Positions 25,593 to 34,599 of a stretch of 64,000 bases of DNA are shown here, one piece after another. The notes beneath the pieces are model-generated. The model worked only from the letters and a program-made list of their open reading frames with translations, was not told the origin of the DNA and did no database searches. Source of the DNA: Ulva prolifera (lineage: Eukaryota > Chlorophyta > Ulvophyceae > Ulvales > Ulvaceae); NCBI GenBank assembly GCA_023078555.1, contig CM041204.1, positions 3,440,430 to 3,504,429 on the forward strand. The letters are read 5' to 3'. A program made the position numbers and the translations under genes. Numbering within the stretch: the first letter of the stretch is position 1; each line of letters starts with the position of its first letter.

Positions 25593-26715
25593 AAAGCAAC
25601 AACAACAAAACGAAATCACGAGCCCGCAGTCAGCATGGCCTGCCTCAGGACGGCACATGCCCACAGGCGCCGCATCAGGCATGCCCACAGGCATTCAAAC
25701 ATGGCACAGTTGCAGCCGTGGCACGCTCTCTTCCCAAGCACACAGAGTGGTCACTCCCTCACCCGCACTGCTATCGCACGCGGCGCCTCCAGATGCAGGC
25801 CGGGCCCCGGTGGCGCGCAGCAGTGTCGGGTCGCCATGCAGCATTGTTGGGGGTCCCATCCAGAAATGAGACCCGAGTAATTGGAATTGTTCTATGTGAT
25901 CGGGCCCGACGCCCCAACGCTGGCGTGCAGTGGCACCTCAAGCGCTGCCGCCGGTGGTCAGCAGCAGCGGCGGCGGAGAAAACGTGGCCAAGGGCAGGCC
26001 ACAGCGAGAGAGCAGTCCCTGCAAACACCGACGCACAGCATGTAGCGCACAGCATGTAGTGCACAGCATGTAGCGCATTGCATGGCCACCAGACATACAC
26101 AATACCTGAAGATCGCGCGTGTGCTACCTCTGTCCACGTGCGCATGCATATGGTTGCACAGGGCGACATTTGAGTCCTGCCACAGTGTCCAGAGGAAGCG
26201 CATTGGGTATGGCACGGCTGTGCAGGGGGCGGGACGTGCCACACACAACAGAAGCGCGGAAGGTGGCACCTGCAGCTGCTCTCGATGTGGCGCGAATCGT
26301 GTCATGACGTGTGACCAGCGCCTGGACTGCCATAGGCAGTGTTGAACAGGGGTACCTGCTGTCCGTAGTTGTGATGCCGTTGAGAGGCGCAAGCCAGAGA
26401 TGTGAAGCTACGCAAAAGCTGAGCAAAATGGTTCTCTGATCAAGACAGAGTGCGTCGAGCTCGCGCCAGCTGAAGGCCCTGAGAAAATTGTGAGCACTCT
26501 GCAATCTAGACAGAATCTAGCAGCCTAAGCGTATAACAGACAAGCGCCAGCATTTTCCAAGCCAATGCTTGGCATGTGCCTCAAGACTGGCCAGAACCAC
26601 ATGTACAGCATGGAACACATGCCACGCGGCTCACAGCCACAGCAAAACCAGCGGGCAGATACACAACAAAAAACACTGGATCACACCTGAACACGCGGCG
26701 CAGCTTTGATGCAGC

Positions 26716-28985
26716 CTAGAATTCAAAGTCATCATCGAAGGAGACGGTGATGCCGGCGTCAGACGCCTGCCTCTTGATTCGCGCCACCACATCAGCATGA
26801 CTCTCGTCCTCCTCTGCAGGACGCACCTTCCGCTGTATATCGAAACCCAGCCACGTCAGTGCCGGTCTGGTGCGCGCAAAGGAGAACACCTCATCAGTGT
26901 CATAGGGGTGCCACAGCTCCATGCTGAGCTCCCGCAGCGCCGGCCACGCATGCGGCGGCGCTTCAGATACCAGCGCGTCCGAAAGCGAGCCCCCCGGCGA
27001 ATTGCTCGTGTGCGCGAGGGCGGTGAGGGCCGGCAGAGCCTGCAGAGCGCTCACCGCGCTTGCGTGCAGCTCCTCCTCCACGCCCGCCTCGAGGAGGTGT
27101 AGAGTCTGGAGCCCCGTCACGCGGCCGAGCGCGGCGACGTCCTCAGCGCTGCTCAGGCACCCCCAGCCTTTCGTCCGCAGAGCCGTCAGCCGCGTCAAGC
27201 CGTTCTCGAGCAGGCTGGCGATGCCCGGAAGTAAATTATTGATTTCAAGGTCCAGATTGAGGTGGCGCAGCGGCAGGGCGGCTAAGCCGCTGATGAACTC
27301 GGACGTCTCCCAGGGGGCGTCGTGGCCATGCGACCAGCAATCCAGGTGCAGGTTCGTCAGGGCAGTCGCCCCCGCCAGCAGCGGCAGCGCCTCGAGGCAC
27401 GCGTAGAACCCTGCGGCAAAGTGGAGGTGCTCAAGCTGGCGCAGCTTGCCGAGCGCGGGCGGCGCGGCGTCAGCGTGCGCATGCCAGATCCCCCAGTCGT
27501 TGCCGCGCCCGTCTGACGGATCTCCAATGCACAGGTGCCGCAGCAGCGTGAACCGCGTGAGGTTGCTGTGGAGGCGCTCGATGTGAGCGTGGTATTCATC
27601 TGTCCCGACTTGTAACCAACGGTGCTCCGGGCGGAGGTTGAGGGAGGTGAGGGGGGCGGACAGGTGGCTCAAGAGGTGGCTGGAAGCGATTGAGGCGCAC
27701 TCCGTCGTCGCGCCGGTGAAGGCCGTGTCGACAGGACGCGCGAACAGCGCTTCCAGCCGGCTCAAGCATGGCAGCTTCAGGGGTTTCGTGACGACGAAGC
27801 GCCCCTGGGCATCGGCTGCCTGGACTCGAATCAATCGGAGCGAGGTGAGGGCGGTGGCGGGGGACAGCAAGGTTGCGAGGCACAGCTGAGTGGGGCCTCC
27901 AGAGCTGCCACGCGTGCGCTGCCGCTTCAACGACTTGGAGACGAGAACGAGGGACAGCTCGAGGGCCTGTAGGTGCGGCAGGGCTCGCAGCATCTGCTGC
28001 AGCGCGGAGGAGGTGGTGGGGTCGATGCCTGTGCCGAGGGCGAGGGCCCGCAGGGACTTGAGGGAGGTGATGGCTGGGCGAAGCAGCATCACCGAGGCAG
28101 TCTCGTCGCAGTCATAGCGCAGGAACAGGCTGGTCATGGCTGAGTGGTGTTGCACAATCTGAGCCAGGTGTGGGGTTGCGTCTTGCCAGGTCTGCGCTGG
28201 AATTGCCGTGCCTTCTGGGTTGCGAACGGTGAACGACAGAATGGACGGAGGGAGGGTTGTCATGGCCTTGAGATATGGGAGGGTATCGTCGTAAAGGGGC
28301 ACTTCGAGGACCCCGTGAGGTGTGATGGTGGCTGCAAAGACTGTTTGGTGCATGTGGGCTGGCAGGAACTCTTGCAAGTTTTGCACTCGGTCTGAGAGGC
28401 GCGTGGTGGCGGAAAAGAGGCGATGTTGAACCGAGGCAGATAGCGTCAGCAATATATCAGCAATCTGCTGCGGATCCAAGCCGCCGTGGCTCTGAGCAGT
28501 CGAAAACTCATGCAGCCGATCTGCAGCCATCTCGATCCATTCGTCCATTCGCGCGTCATCAAGAGCATCTGCCACCTGCGACATGCCCCTGAATTACGCA
28601 AGCCCTGTACCCTCGCGATATGACAGTGGCAACAAGCTGAAGCGCGTGCATTATACTTGCAACCGGCGATTTGACGAGCTGGGCGTGCCGGGCCATGCGC
28701 AGCCGTAGCCGAGTGGCATACCTTAAGGACGACGCAAATGGACGTAAACGGTAAAGCATGAAGCATGTCGTTGGTGGCCGTGGTGGCAGTGAGCCACGTC
28801 CTGAATTCCGGCAGCCTGATTGCGTCCGGCAACGCCACCCCCCCGCTAGCTTCAGCGATACATGACAGGACGCCGGAACTCGAGATGGTTTTCGGGTCAA
28901 TCACATCGTAGAAAATCAGCTGTCCGTTGTAAACGTCTAGAGGTGCGGAGCGAGTCAGGCACACAGGGGCGTCGAAGACAGCCAT
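26716..28985 (-). CDS. SKP1/BTB-like plus LRR protein, second subfamily, array copy G
   Basis: Exon 1 is 28722-28985 (88 codons, ATG at 28985), the intron 28576-28721 (146 bases, GT-AG, phase 0), and exon 2 26716-28575 with stop TAG at 26716-26718; 707 aa. Exon 1 shows the second-subfamily signature FDAPVCLTRSAPLDVYNGQL and ends ICVVLK. Exon 2 opens VADALDDARMDEWIEMAADR, with DPQQIADILLTLSASVQHRL matching the SKP1-like tail. FLPAHMHQTVFAATI follows. The basic motif is SLKRQRT. The C-terminus is DDFEF, the only copy with Glu at the x position. It is the most diverged of the G/H/I group. Confidence 0.86.
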
Positions 28986-29819
28986 TCTGTAACAACTTGC
29001 AACCGAGATCAGCCGAACGGATGAATGCCAATTGGGCCTGACTTTGTCTCGCATAGTTGTAGCTTGCGATCTCGATGCACAGGCGTGCGATCTCGAGGAT
29101 GGGCCGTGCATCTATCAACATGCCGCGGTATCTCCTAGGAGATATTTCTACGAGACGTCTGGATGCGTTACACCGGAGCATGATCATTGGTCAACACGCT
29201 GGACTCTGACAGAAACTTCGCCAGCCTGTTCATTAACGAGTGATAGGTAGCAGTGCCCGCGTGCACACGGTCCAAAGCAGCAACAAGTTGCCGCCAAGAC
29301 CAGCCATGCCAGCTGCACGTCACACCGGCTGAGTCTACCCACAGCTTCACCGACCAGAGCAGGTGCTTGTGGCATGGCCAATCCATGCAGCATAGTCGCC
29401 CGCCTCATGCGTGCACCCCGAGCCCTGACACCCGCCCACCAGGCTGGGTAGTCTGCAGCAGATGCCTATGCCATATGGTCTGACGAAGGTTCAAGCATGC
29501 AGCATGCCACCTACTCGTTACAATGCAGCCGGCACGAAACTGCATATGCTAGCACCGCTTGGAGCCGGTGCGGAGCTACGTGCTGGCTACTATACCGCCA
29601 GAACGGCTCGTCCCACCACCGCTCGCACCACGCTCTCTTCATGCGGCTCGGACGCCGCCAGCCCCAAAACGCGCATCTACGAATCCGTGCATGGGTTACT
29701 CACATGAACCTGGACACCCCCCAAAACACGGGAGGCAGGTAGTGCTGCTACCCATGCTTTGAAGCTGGCTAATCCATCTACTAGCAGACGCAGCCGCGAA
29801 TTGTCTGCCACATGTGTGC
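28986..29819. other. Spacer between copy G and the thiolase relic
   Basis: No gene was seen. The spacer has about the same length as the stretch between copy H and its thiolase relic (32931-33854) and between copy I and the real thiolase gene (36868-37680). The three are at least partly homologous near the thiolase side. Confidence 0.45.
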
Positions 29820-30165
29820 ACAACACCTTGCGAGAACAGAGTGACTGCCCTCGCAATGGCACGAGGCCGCGCGAGGGCGCTGACACGGCGTCCGTCGAGA
29901 GGAAACCCTGGGGGCTGTAGGCGGCCGTGGGGCGGCGCCGTCGCCCTGGGCGGCCTCATAACACTCCCTGCTGGGCGCCGCCCTCATAACACTGACCAAC
30001 CGAACCACGCCGGAGCCGATGCACGTCGTCCCGACGCCGGAGTGTGCACCGCGGCCGCGCCGCCGTACCTCGTGCAGCGGCGTCGCCATCATGCGCTCGC
30101 CGGGTCGGCTCTCGCCCCCGTTCAGGTTCACCTGAAGACACCGCGCGCTCGGCGTGCTGTGGGCC
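29820..30165 (-). pseudogene. Decayed copy of the thiolase last exon, relic 1
   Basis: It aligns with 37650-37965: the CGTCGAGAGGAAACCCTGGG block (compare 37692-37712), the alternating CG-rich middle, and the CTCGTGCAGCGGCGTCGCC block (compare 37848-37866). It then runs across GTTCAGGTTCACCTG, the position of the exon 7 acceptor, into GTGCTGTGGG of thiolase intron 6. Several indels and stops break the frame. The copy lies on the same strand and in the same position relative to an LRR gene as the intact thiolase. Confidence 0.78.
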
Positions 30166-30665
30166 GCAAAGCAGGCGCAGCGTGCGGACTGCTGCGAAGC
30201 TTTGCAGAGCTTTGCCAAGCCGCCTCCACAATCGGACAGACCCGTCGCACTTGCAACTGACCCGGTTGCGGGGAGCATTTGCAACGATGGTAAACGCAGC
30301 GCACCAAACGACACCCACAACGCTCATGATCCCGCGGTCTGGGGGACAGGTGTGCCGCTGCCCGCGAGCACTCTGCCGCAGGAGGACACCCATGTCGCAC
30401 AGCAAAGCAGTCCACACCGGCTCGCCACCTTTATCCATGTAAGACATCAAGGCAGTCCACGAGATTCAGCCCTTCGGACATGAGCCTGGAGGCTGCTTCA
30501 AATACGGTCAAAGATCGGCCTCGAGTCTCTCACATGCTGCACAGAACGCGTACCGCAGCATGAACCACGCCGTAGGCTGCACACGGTGCCCCAGCTGGCC
30601 TGAGCAGTAGTCAATGGTGAACATAGAATTCTGAAAGGTCTCCACACCTTCATGGCCGCAGCCGC
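30166..30665. other. Spacer between thiolase relic 1 and copy H
   Basis: No gene. The first 270 bases resemble 34150-34380 downstream of relic 2 (shared GGAGCATTTGCAAC and GCAGTCCA words). The duplicated block therefore continues past the thiolase fragment. Confidence 0.45.
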
Positions 30666-32930
30666 TTAAAAGGGGAACTCTTCTTCAAAGGAGAGTGTGA
30701 CTCCGGCTTCAGCTGCCTCCCTCTCCATGCGCGTCCACACATCGGCATGGACCTGCTCCTGCTCCGCAAGAGCAGGGCGGCGGTCAAGACCCAGCCACGT
30801 GAGAGCCGGTCTGCTGCGTGCAAAGCGGAAGACTGCGTCGGCCTCAGAGGGCTCCCACAGCTCCAGGTTGAGCGCCTGCAGCGCCGGCCACGCGCACGGC
30901 GGCGCTTCAGCCACCAGCGCGGCTGTACAGGAGTCGATGTCTGTGTATTCACTCGTGTGTGCGAGGCTGGTGAGAGCGGGCAGCGTCTGCAGGGCGCGCA
31001 CGTAGCTGGCATGCAGCGGCGTGTCCATGGGAGCATGCAGGAGGTGCAGCTTCTGGAGGTCCGTCATGCGTGCGATCGCGGCGATGTCCTCAGGGGTCTG
31101 GAGGCACTCCCAGCCCCACATCCGCAGCGCCGTCAGGCGCGTCAGCCCTCGCTCGAGCAGGCTGCTGATGCCTGGCATGTCTTTGTCAATTTGCAGATCC
31201 AGATTCAGGCTGAGCAGCGGCAGGACGGACAGACCGCTCACCAAATGAGCTGTGTCCGCGGGGGAGTAGCTTTGAAGAAGGGAGCAGCCGCACTCGAGCT
31301 GCAGGTGTAACAGGCCGGTCGCCCGCACGAGCAGCGGAAACGCCGCGGCACAGATGTTGAGTTCGGCGGCGAAGTTGAGATGCTCAAGCTGGTGCAGCTC
31401 TGCGAGCGCGGGCGGCGCGGCGGCGGTGCCCGTTTCCCATATCACCTTCTGCTTGAAACCTTCATCCGCAGGAATCCTGATGCGGAGGCGCCGAAGGTGT
31501 GTGAACTGCGCGAGGCCGCTGCAGAGGCGCAGGACATGGGCAGTGTCTTCTGGGCGCAAGACATCTCGCCAGCAGCGTCTGGGGTGCAGGTCCAGGGAGG
31601 TGAGGGGGGCAGACAGCTGGCTCAGGAGGTGGCTGGACGCGACTGAGTGGGAGTTGGTGGTCCGGATTTCGATGGTGTCCGGATCAATGGGAGCATCAAA
31701 AAGCATGTCCAGCTGGGAAAGGTGTGGCAGCTCTACGGGGTGCAGAGTGACAAACTGGCCACTGTCTCCATGGACATAGAGCCGAAGCGAGGTCAGGCGG
31801 GAGGTAGGAGAGAGCATGGCCGCCAGGCAGAACTCCGGTGTGCACGCGATATTGCCATGGCGCTGGCGTTTCAGACTGTCTGAGACGAGCCTGAGGGATA
31901 GGGAGAGATGTTGTAACTGTGGTAGAGCTTGCAGCATCTGCTTCAGTGTGACGGAGGTGCTGGCGTCAACGCCTGAGTGCATATGGAGGGACTGCAGTGA
32001 CTTGAGTGAGGCGATGGCTGGGGCGAGCAGCTGCGCTGAGGCTGCATCAATGCATGGGAGATCCAGACGCAAGCTGGTGATGCCCGAGTGGTGTTGGAGT
32101 GCCTGAGCGAGGTGCGGGGCTGCTTCTTGCCAGGCCTGGCCTTGCATTGGAGAGTGTTCTGGACCGTGAACATTGAGAGAGAACACAGAAGGGGGTGCGG
32201 GAGGGAGGGCTTTGATGGCCCTGACAAGCGGGAGTGACCCATTCAGCAGAGGTGCTTCAAGCATTTTAGCAGGACTGATGGTGGCTGCAACGACCGCTTG
32301 GTGCATATGGCCTGGCAGAAAGCCCAGCAACTTCTCTGTCTGGCTTGCACAGCGAGTCGCAGCCGCAAGGAGGCGATTCCGAAGTGAATCAGACAGCAAA
32401 GATAAGCATTCAGCAACTTGGTGAGGGTCACAGTCATGCTGCTGCGCGTACTTCACGTCGCAACGCGAATACTGGGTCAGCCGATCTGCAGCAACGTCGA
32501 TCCAGCCGTCCATTCGTGCGTCATCTAGAGCATCCGCCACCTGAAGCAGTGATGGGTTTTGAGTACGCTCTGTCGTCACAGTGGCAAGACGGTGCATACG
32601 TTTTAAATTTAACCGATGACTTCGCAACCCACGCGCGGCTGGCCATTCTGTTGCTGAAAGCCTTACCTTCAGGACGAAGCAGATGGATTTAAATGGCAAT
32701 ACATGAAGTACTGCTACGTCGGCAGTCTTCGCGAACAGCCAAGTTCTGAACTCGGACAGCCTGATCGAATCCGGCAGCACCACTTCTCCGCCAGTCTCGG
32801 CGATGCAAGACAGAACGCCGGAAGCAGAGATCGTGTCAGAATCAACGATATCGTAGAAGATCATCTGTCCTTTGTAGGCATCCAGAGGTGCGAAATGTGT
32901 CAGGCACACGGGGGCGTCGAAGCCATCCAT
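30666..32930 (-). CDS. SKP1/BTB-like plus LRR protein, second subfamily, array copy H
   Basis: Exon 1 is 32667-32930 (88 codons, ATG at 32930), the intron 32541-32666 (126 bases, GT-AG, phase 0), and exon 2 30666-32540 with stop TAA at 30666-30668; 712 aa if spliced. The intron has no stop and is a multiple of three, so the unspliced message is also open (754 aa). The spliced junction ICFVLK/VADALDDARMDGWIDVAADR matches the other copies, so splicing is preferred. DPHQVAECLSLLSDSLRNRL is the SKP1-tail-like part and FLPGHMHQAVVAATI the F-box-like part. The basic motif is SLKRQRH. The end is EEFPF. Confidence 0.88.
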   Translation of the reverse strand: MDGFDAPVCLTHFAPLDAYKGQMIFYDIVDSDTISASGVLSCIAETGGEVVLPDSIRLSEFRTWLFAKTADVAVLHVLPFKSICFVLKVRLSATEWPAARGLRSHRLNLKRMHRLATVTTERTQNPSLLQVADALDDARMDGWIDVAADRLTQYSRCDVKYAQQHDCDPHQVAECLSLLSDSLRNRLLAAATRCASQTEKLLGFLPGHMHQAVVAATISPAKMLEAPLLNGSLPLVRAIKALPPAPPSVFSLNVHGPEHSPMQGQAWQEAAPHLAQALQHHSGITSLRLDLPCIDAASAQLLAPAIASLKSLQSLHMHSGVDASTSVTLKQMLQALPQLQHLSLSLRLVSDSLKRQRHGNIACTPEFCLAAMLSPTSRLTSLRLYVHGDSGQFVTLHPVELPHLSQLDMLFDAPIDPDTIEIRTTNSHSVASSHLLSQLSAPLTSLDLHPRRCWRDVLRPEDTAHVLRLCSGLAQFTHLRRLRIRIPADEGFKQKVIWETGTAAAPPALAELHQLEHLNFAAELNICAAAFPLLVRATGLLHLQLECGCSLLQSYSPADTAHLVSGLSVLPLLSLNLDLQIDKDMPGISSLLERGLTRLTALRMWGWECLQTPEDIAAIARMTDLQKLHLLHAPMDTPLHASYVRALQTLPALTSLAHTSEYTDIDSCTAALVAEAPPCAWPALQALNLELWEPSEADAVFRFARSRPALTWLGLDRRPALAEQEQVHADVWTRMEREAAEAGVTLSFEEEFPF

Positions 32931-33854
32931 TCTGCAGCACGTTGTTGTCGAGTGCAGCGGAACGGGTGAATGGCACGGGAATTCGACTCGGTCTGCTCGT
33001 CAGAACTAGTACACTGCATACTCAAATATAAGTGCTCTCGATGGTGGGCAGCCTGCGTCGAAATGCCATGGTGCGCCCAGATTTGAAATTCCGGAGCACC
33101 GTCGCACTCCGACACACCAACAGCCGAGATCCCGACCAAAACAACGACGCTGACATACTTCCGACAAGTAGTCTGCACCACTGTAACTGAAAAAGGGTCG
33201 GCGTGGGCTTAGGCCTATGCCTTGTTCATGCCATTACATGTTCACATACACGTGCTCTAAACGAATGACTCTGCAGTGAATTTGCACAATACAGCTGGCT
33301 GGCATCACTGCTCACGGCTGCTAGTGGCCTCTATCATCTCCACCGCCGTGGAAACAGCTGCAGCAATTCATCCGTGGACGCCTACTTCTCCCCTGTCCGG
33401 CAGGTGATGTACGTGAATGGCACCAGAGTCTGCCGGCAGAGTCAGTCTGCCGGCAGAGTCGGCCTACCGGCAGAGTCAGTCTGCCGGCAGAGTCGGCCTG
33501 CCTGGCTGCCCGCCCTGCAGCCGACGCCAGGGCCTCAGTGGACAAGGGACAGGGTGTGAAGAGCCTTGCATGCATTACAGCCACGCTCACTTGCATACTC
33601 ATGCACTATCGCAGGCAGGTGATGGAATGCTCCCTGCCAGCTCGACCAGCACCACTGCTCCTCTGTCCAGCGCTCTCGTCGCACACTCGGCACGCTGCAC
33701 AGCCCTAGAAACGACAGAAAGCGTGCACGCGGGATATCAAGTCGCACGAACTGGGCACACCTCGCAACACGAGACGCACCGACCGCGGCTGTTGAGCTGG
33801 ACGCCTCTCCTGCGACAAGGAATAACCGCGAAAAGATTGCCACACTACACCATG
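32931..33854. other. Spacer between copy H and thiolase relic 2
   Basis: No gene. The stretch 33600-33790 aligns with 37375-37560, part of the I/thiolase unit. It contains the 17-base minisatellite at 33430-33497, which the other units lack. Confidence 0.45.
33430..33497. repeat. 17-base minisatellite, four copies in alternating types
   Basis: The units are CTGCCGGCAGAGTCAGT, CTGCCGGCAGAGTCGGC, CTACCGGCAGAGTCAGT and CTGCCGGCAGAGTCGGC. The endings alternate, so the array is two copies of a 34-base dimer. Each unit holds the palindrome TGCCGGCA (TACCGGCA in the third). Confidence 0.95.
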
Positions 33855-34150
33855 AGAATACGGCACAGTTGCTCTCACAGCGAAAGAGCGGCAGTCAAAC
33901 AGCGTCCTTCGAGAGGAACGCCTGGGGGGTGTGGGAGGCAGCGTCGGCAATGCCGCCGCCCTGGTTGCCAACCTCATAACCCTATGCGCCCACGCCGGAG
34001 CAGATGCACATCAGCACAACGCGCCGCGGTGTCTCTTGCAGCAGTGCCACCATCATGCGCGTGCTAGGTCGGCCCCGGGCGGCGCCTGGTGCGGCCGCGC
34101 CTCCGTCCGGTTCACCAGAAGACACCACGCGCTCAGCGTGCTGTGGGGCC
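33855..34150 (-). pseudogene. Decayed copy of the thiolase last exon, relic 2
   Basis: It aligns with 37640-37965: GCTCTCACA upstream, then AGCGTCCTTCGAGAGGA (compare 37686-37703), GCCGCCCTGGTTGCCAACCT (compare 37743-37762), GCCGGAGCAGATGCACAT, and CAGCGTGCTGTGGGG of intron 6. Indels shift the frame. It is closer to the real gene than relic 1, which suggests a younger duplication. Confidence 0.8.
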
Positions 34151-34599
34151 CAGCGCAGGAGCAGCGTGTAGACTGGTCCGCCACAAAGGCGCCTCAACAA
34201 TTGTACACACTCTGCACACTCACAGCTGACCTGGTTGCAGGGAGCATTTGCAACAACAGACTGCGTAGCGCAACCAGCCCCGACAACGCTCACGCGGGCT
34301 GTGGAGCAGGTGTGCCGATGCTCGTGAGGACTTTGCCACAGGCAGACACACATGTTGCGCATCAGAGCAGTCCATGAAACACACTTCTCCGGGCGTGAGG
34401 ATACAATCTGCCTCAAAACTGGTCACGGATCAGGCTCTCTTACCCAGTATGCCACATTGGACGGCAGCATGGGCTGCACGTGCTGCCCCAGCTGGCCTGA
34501 CGATCAGTCAATGCACATCATGATCAGTCAATGCACATCATGATCAGTCAATGCACATCAACAAGTGGAAGGTCGCCACACCTTCATGAACATGGCAGC
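34151..34599. other. Spacer between thiolase relic 2 and copy I
   Basis: No gene. The first part matches the corresponding spacer at 30166-30440. It ends with three 20-base tandem repeats at 34502-34560, about 40 bases from the copy I stop. Confidence 0.45.
34502..34560. repeat. 20-base tandem repeat, three near-perfect copies
   Basis: The unit is GATCAGTCAATGCACATCAT, with the third copy one base short. It lies in the probable 3' flank of copy I. Confidence 0.95.

Larger units (their letters stand above)
24087..26715. other. Intergenic region between copies F and G
   Basis: No gene was recognised. The parts at 24180-24380 and 24790-24900 match unit spacers near 2050 and 12733. It holds a truncated CA-rich repeat (24492-24640), a long C tract (25560 onward), a 22-base direct repeat at about 24370-24420, and a 14-base repeat (GCACAGCATGTAGC-like, three copies) at about 26030-26075. 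Confidence 0.45.

Noticed and set aside
30666-32930. Copy H as an intronless gene
   Set aside because: The uninterrupted frame is tempting, but GT-AG sites sit exactly where the other copies must splice, and the spliced junction restores the conserved VLK/VADALDD sequence.
33430-33497. Possible CRISPR array
   Set aside because: The 17-base units are directly adjacent with no unique spacers, and the genome is eukaryotic.
34420-34434. GGTCACGGATCAG shared with thiolase intron 6 (about 38080) as an extended duplication end
   Set aside because: A single 13-base match without flanking similarity can be chance; the clear similarity ends near 34150.
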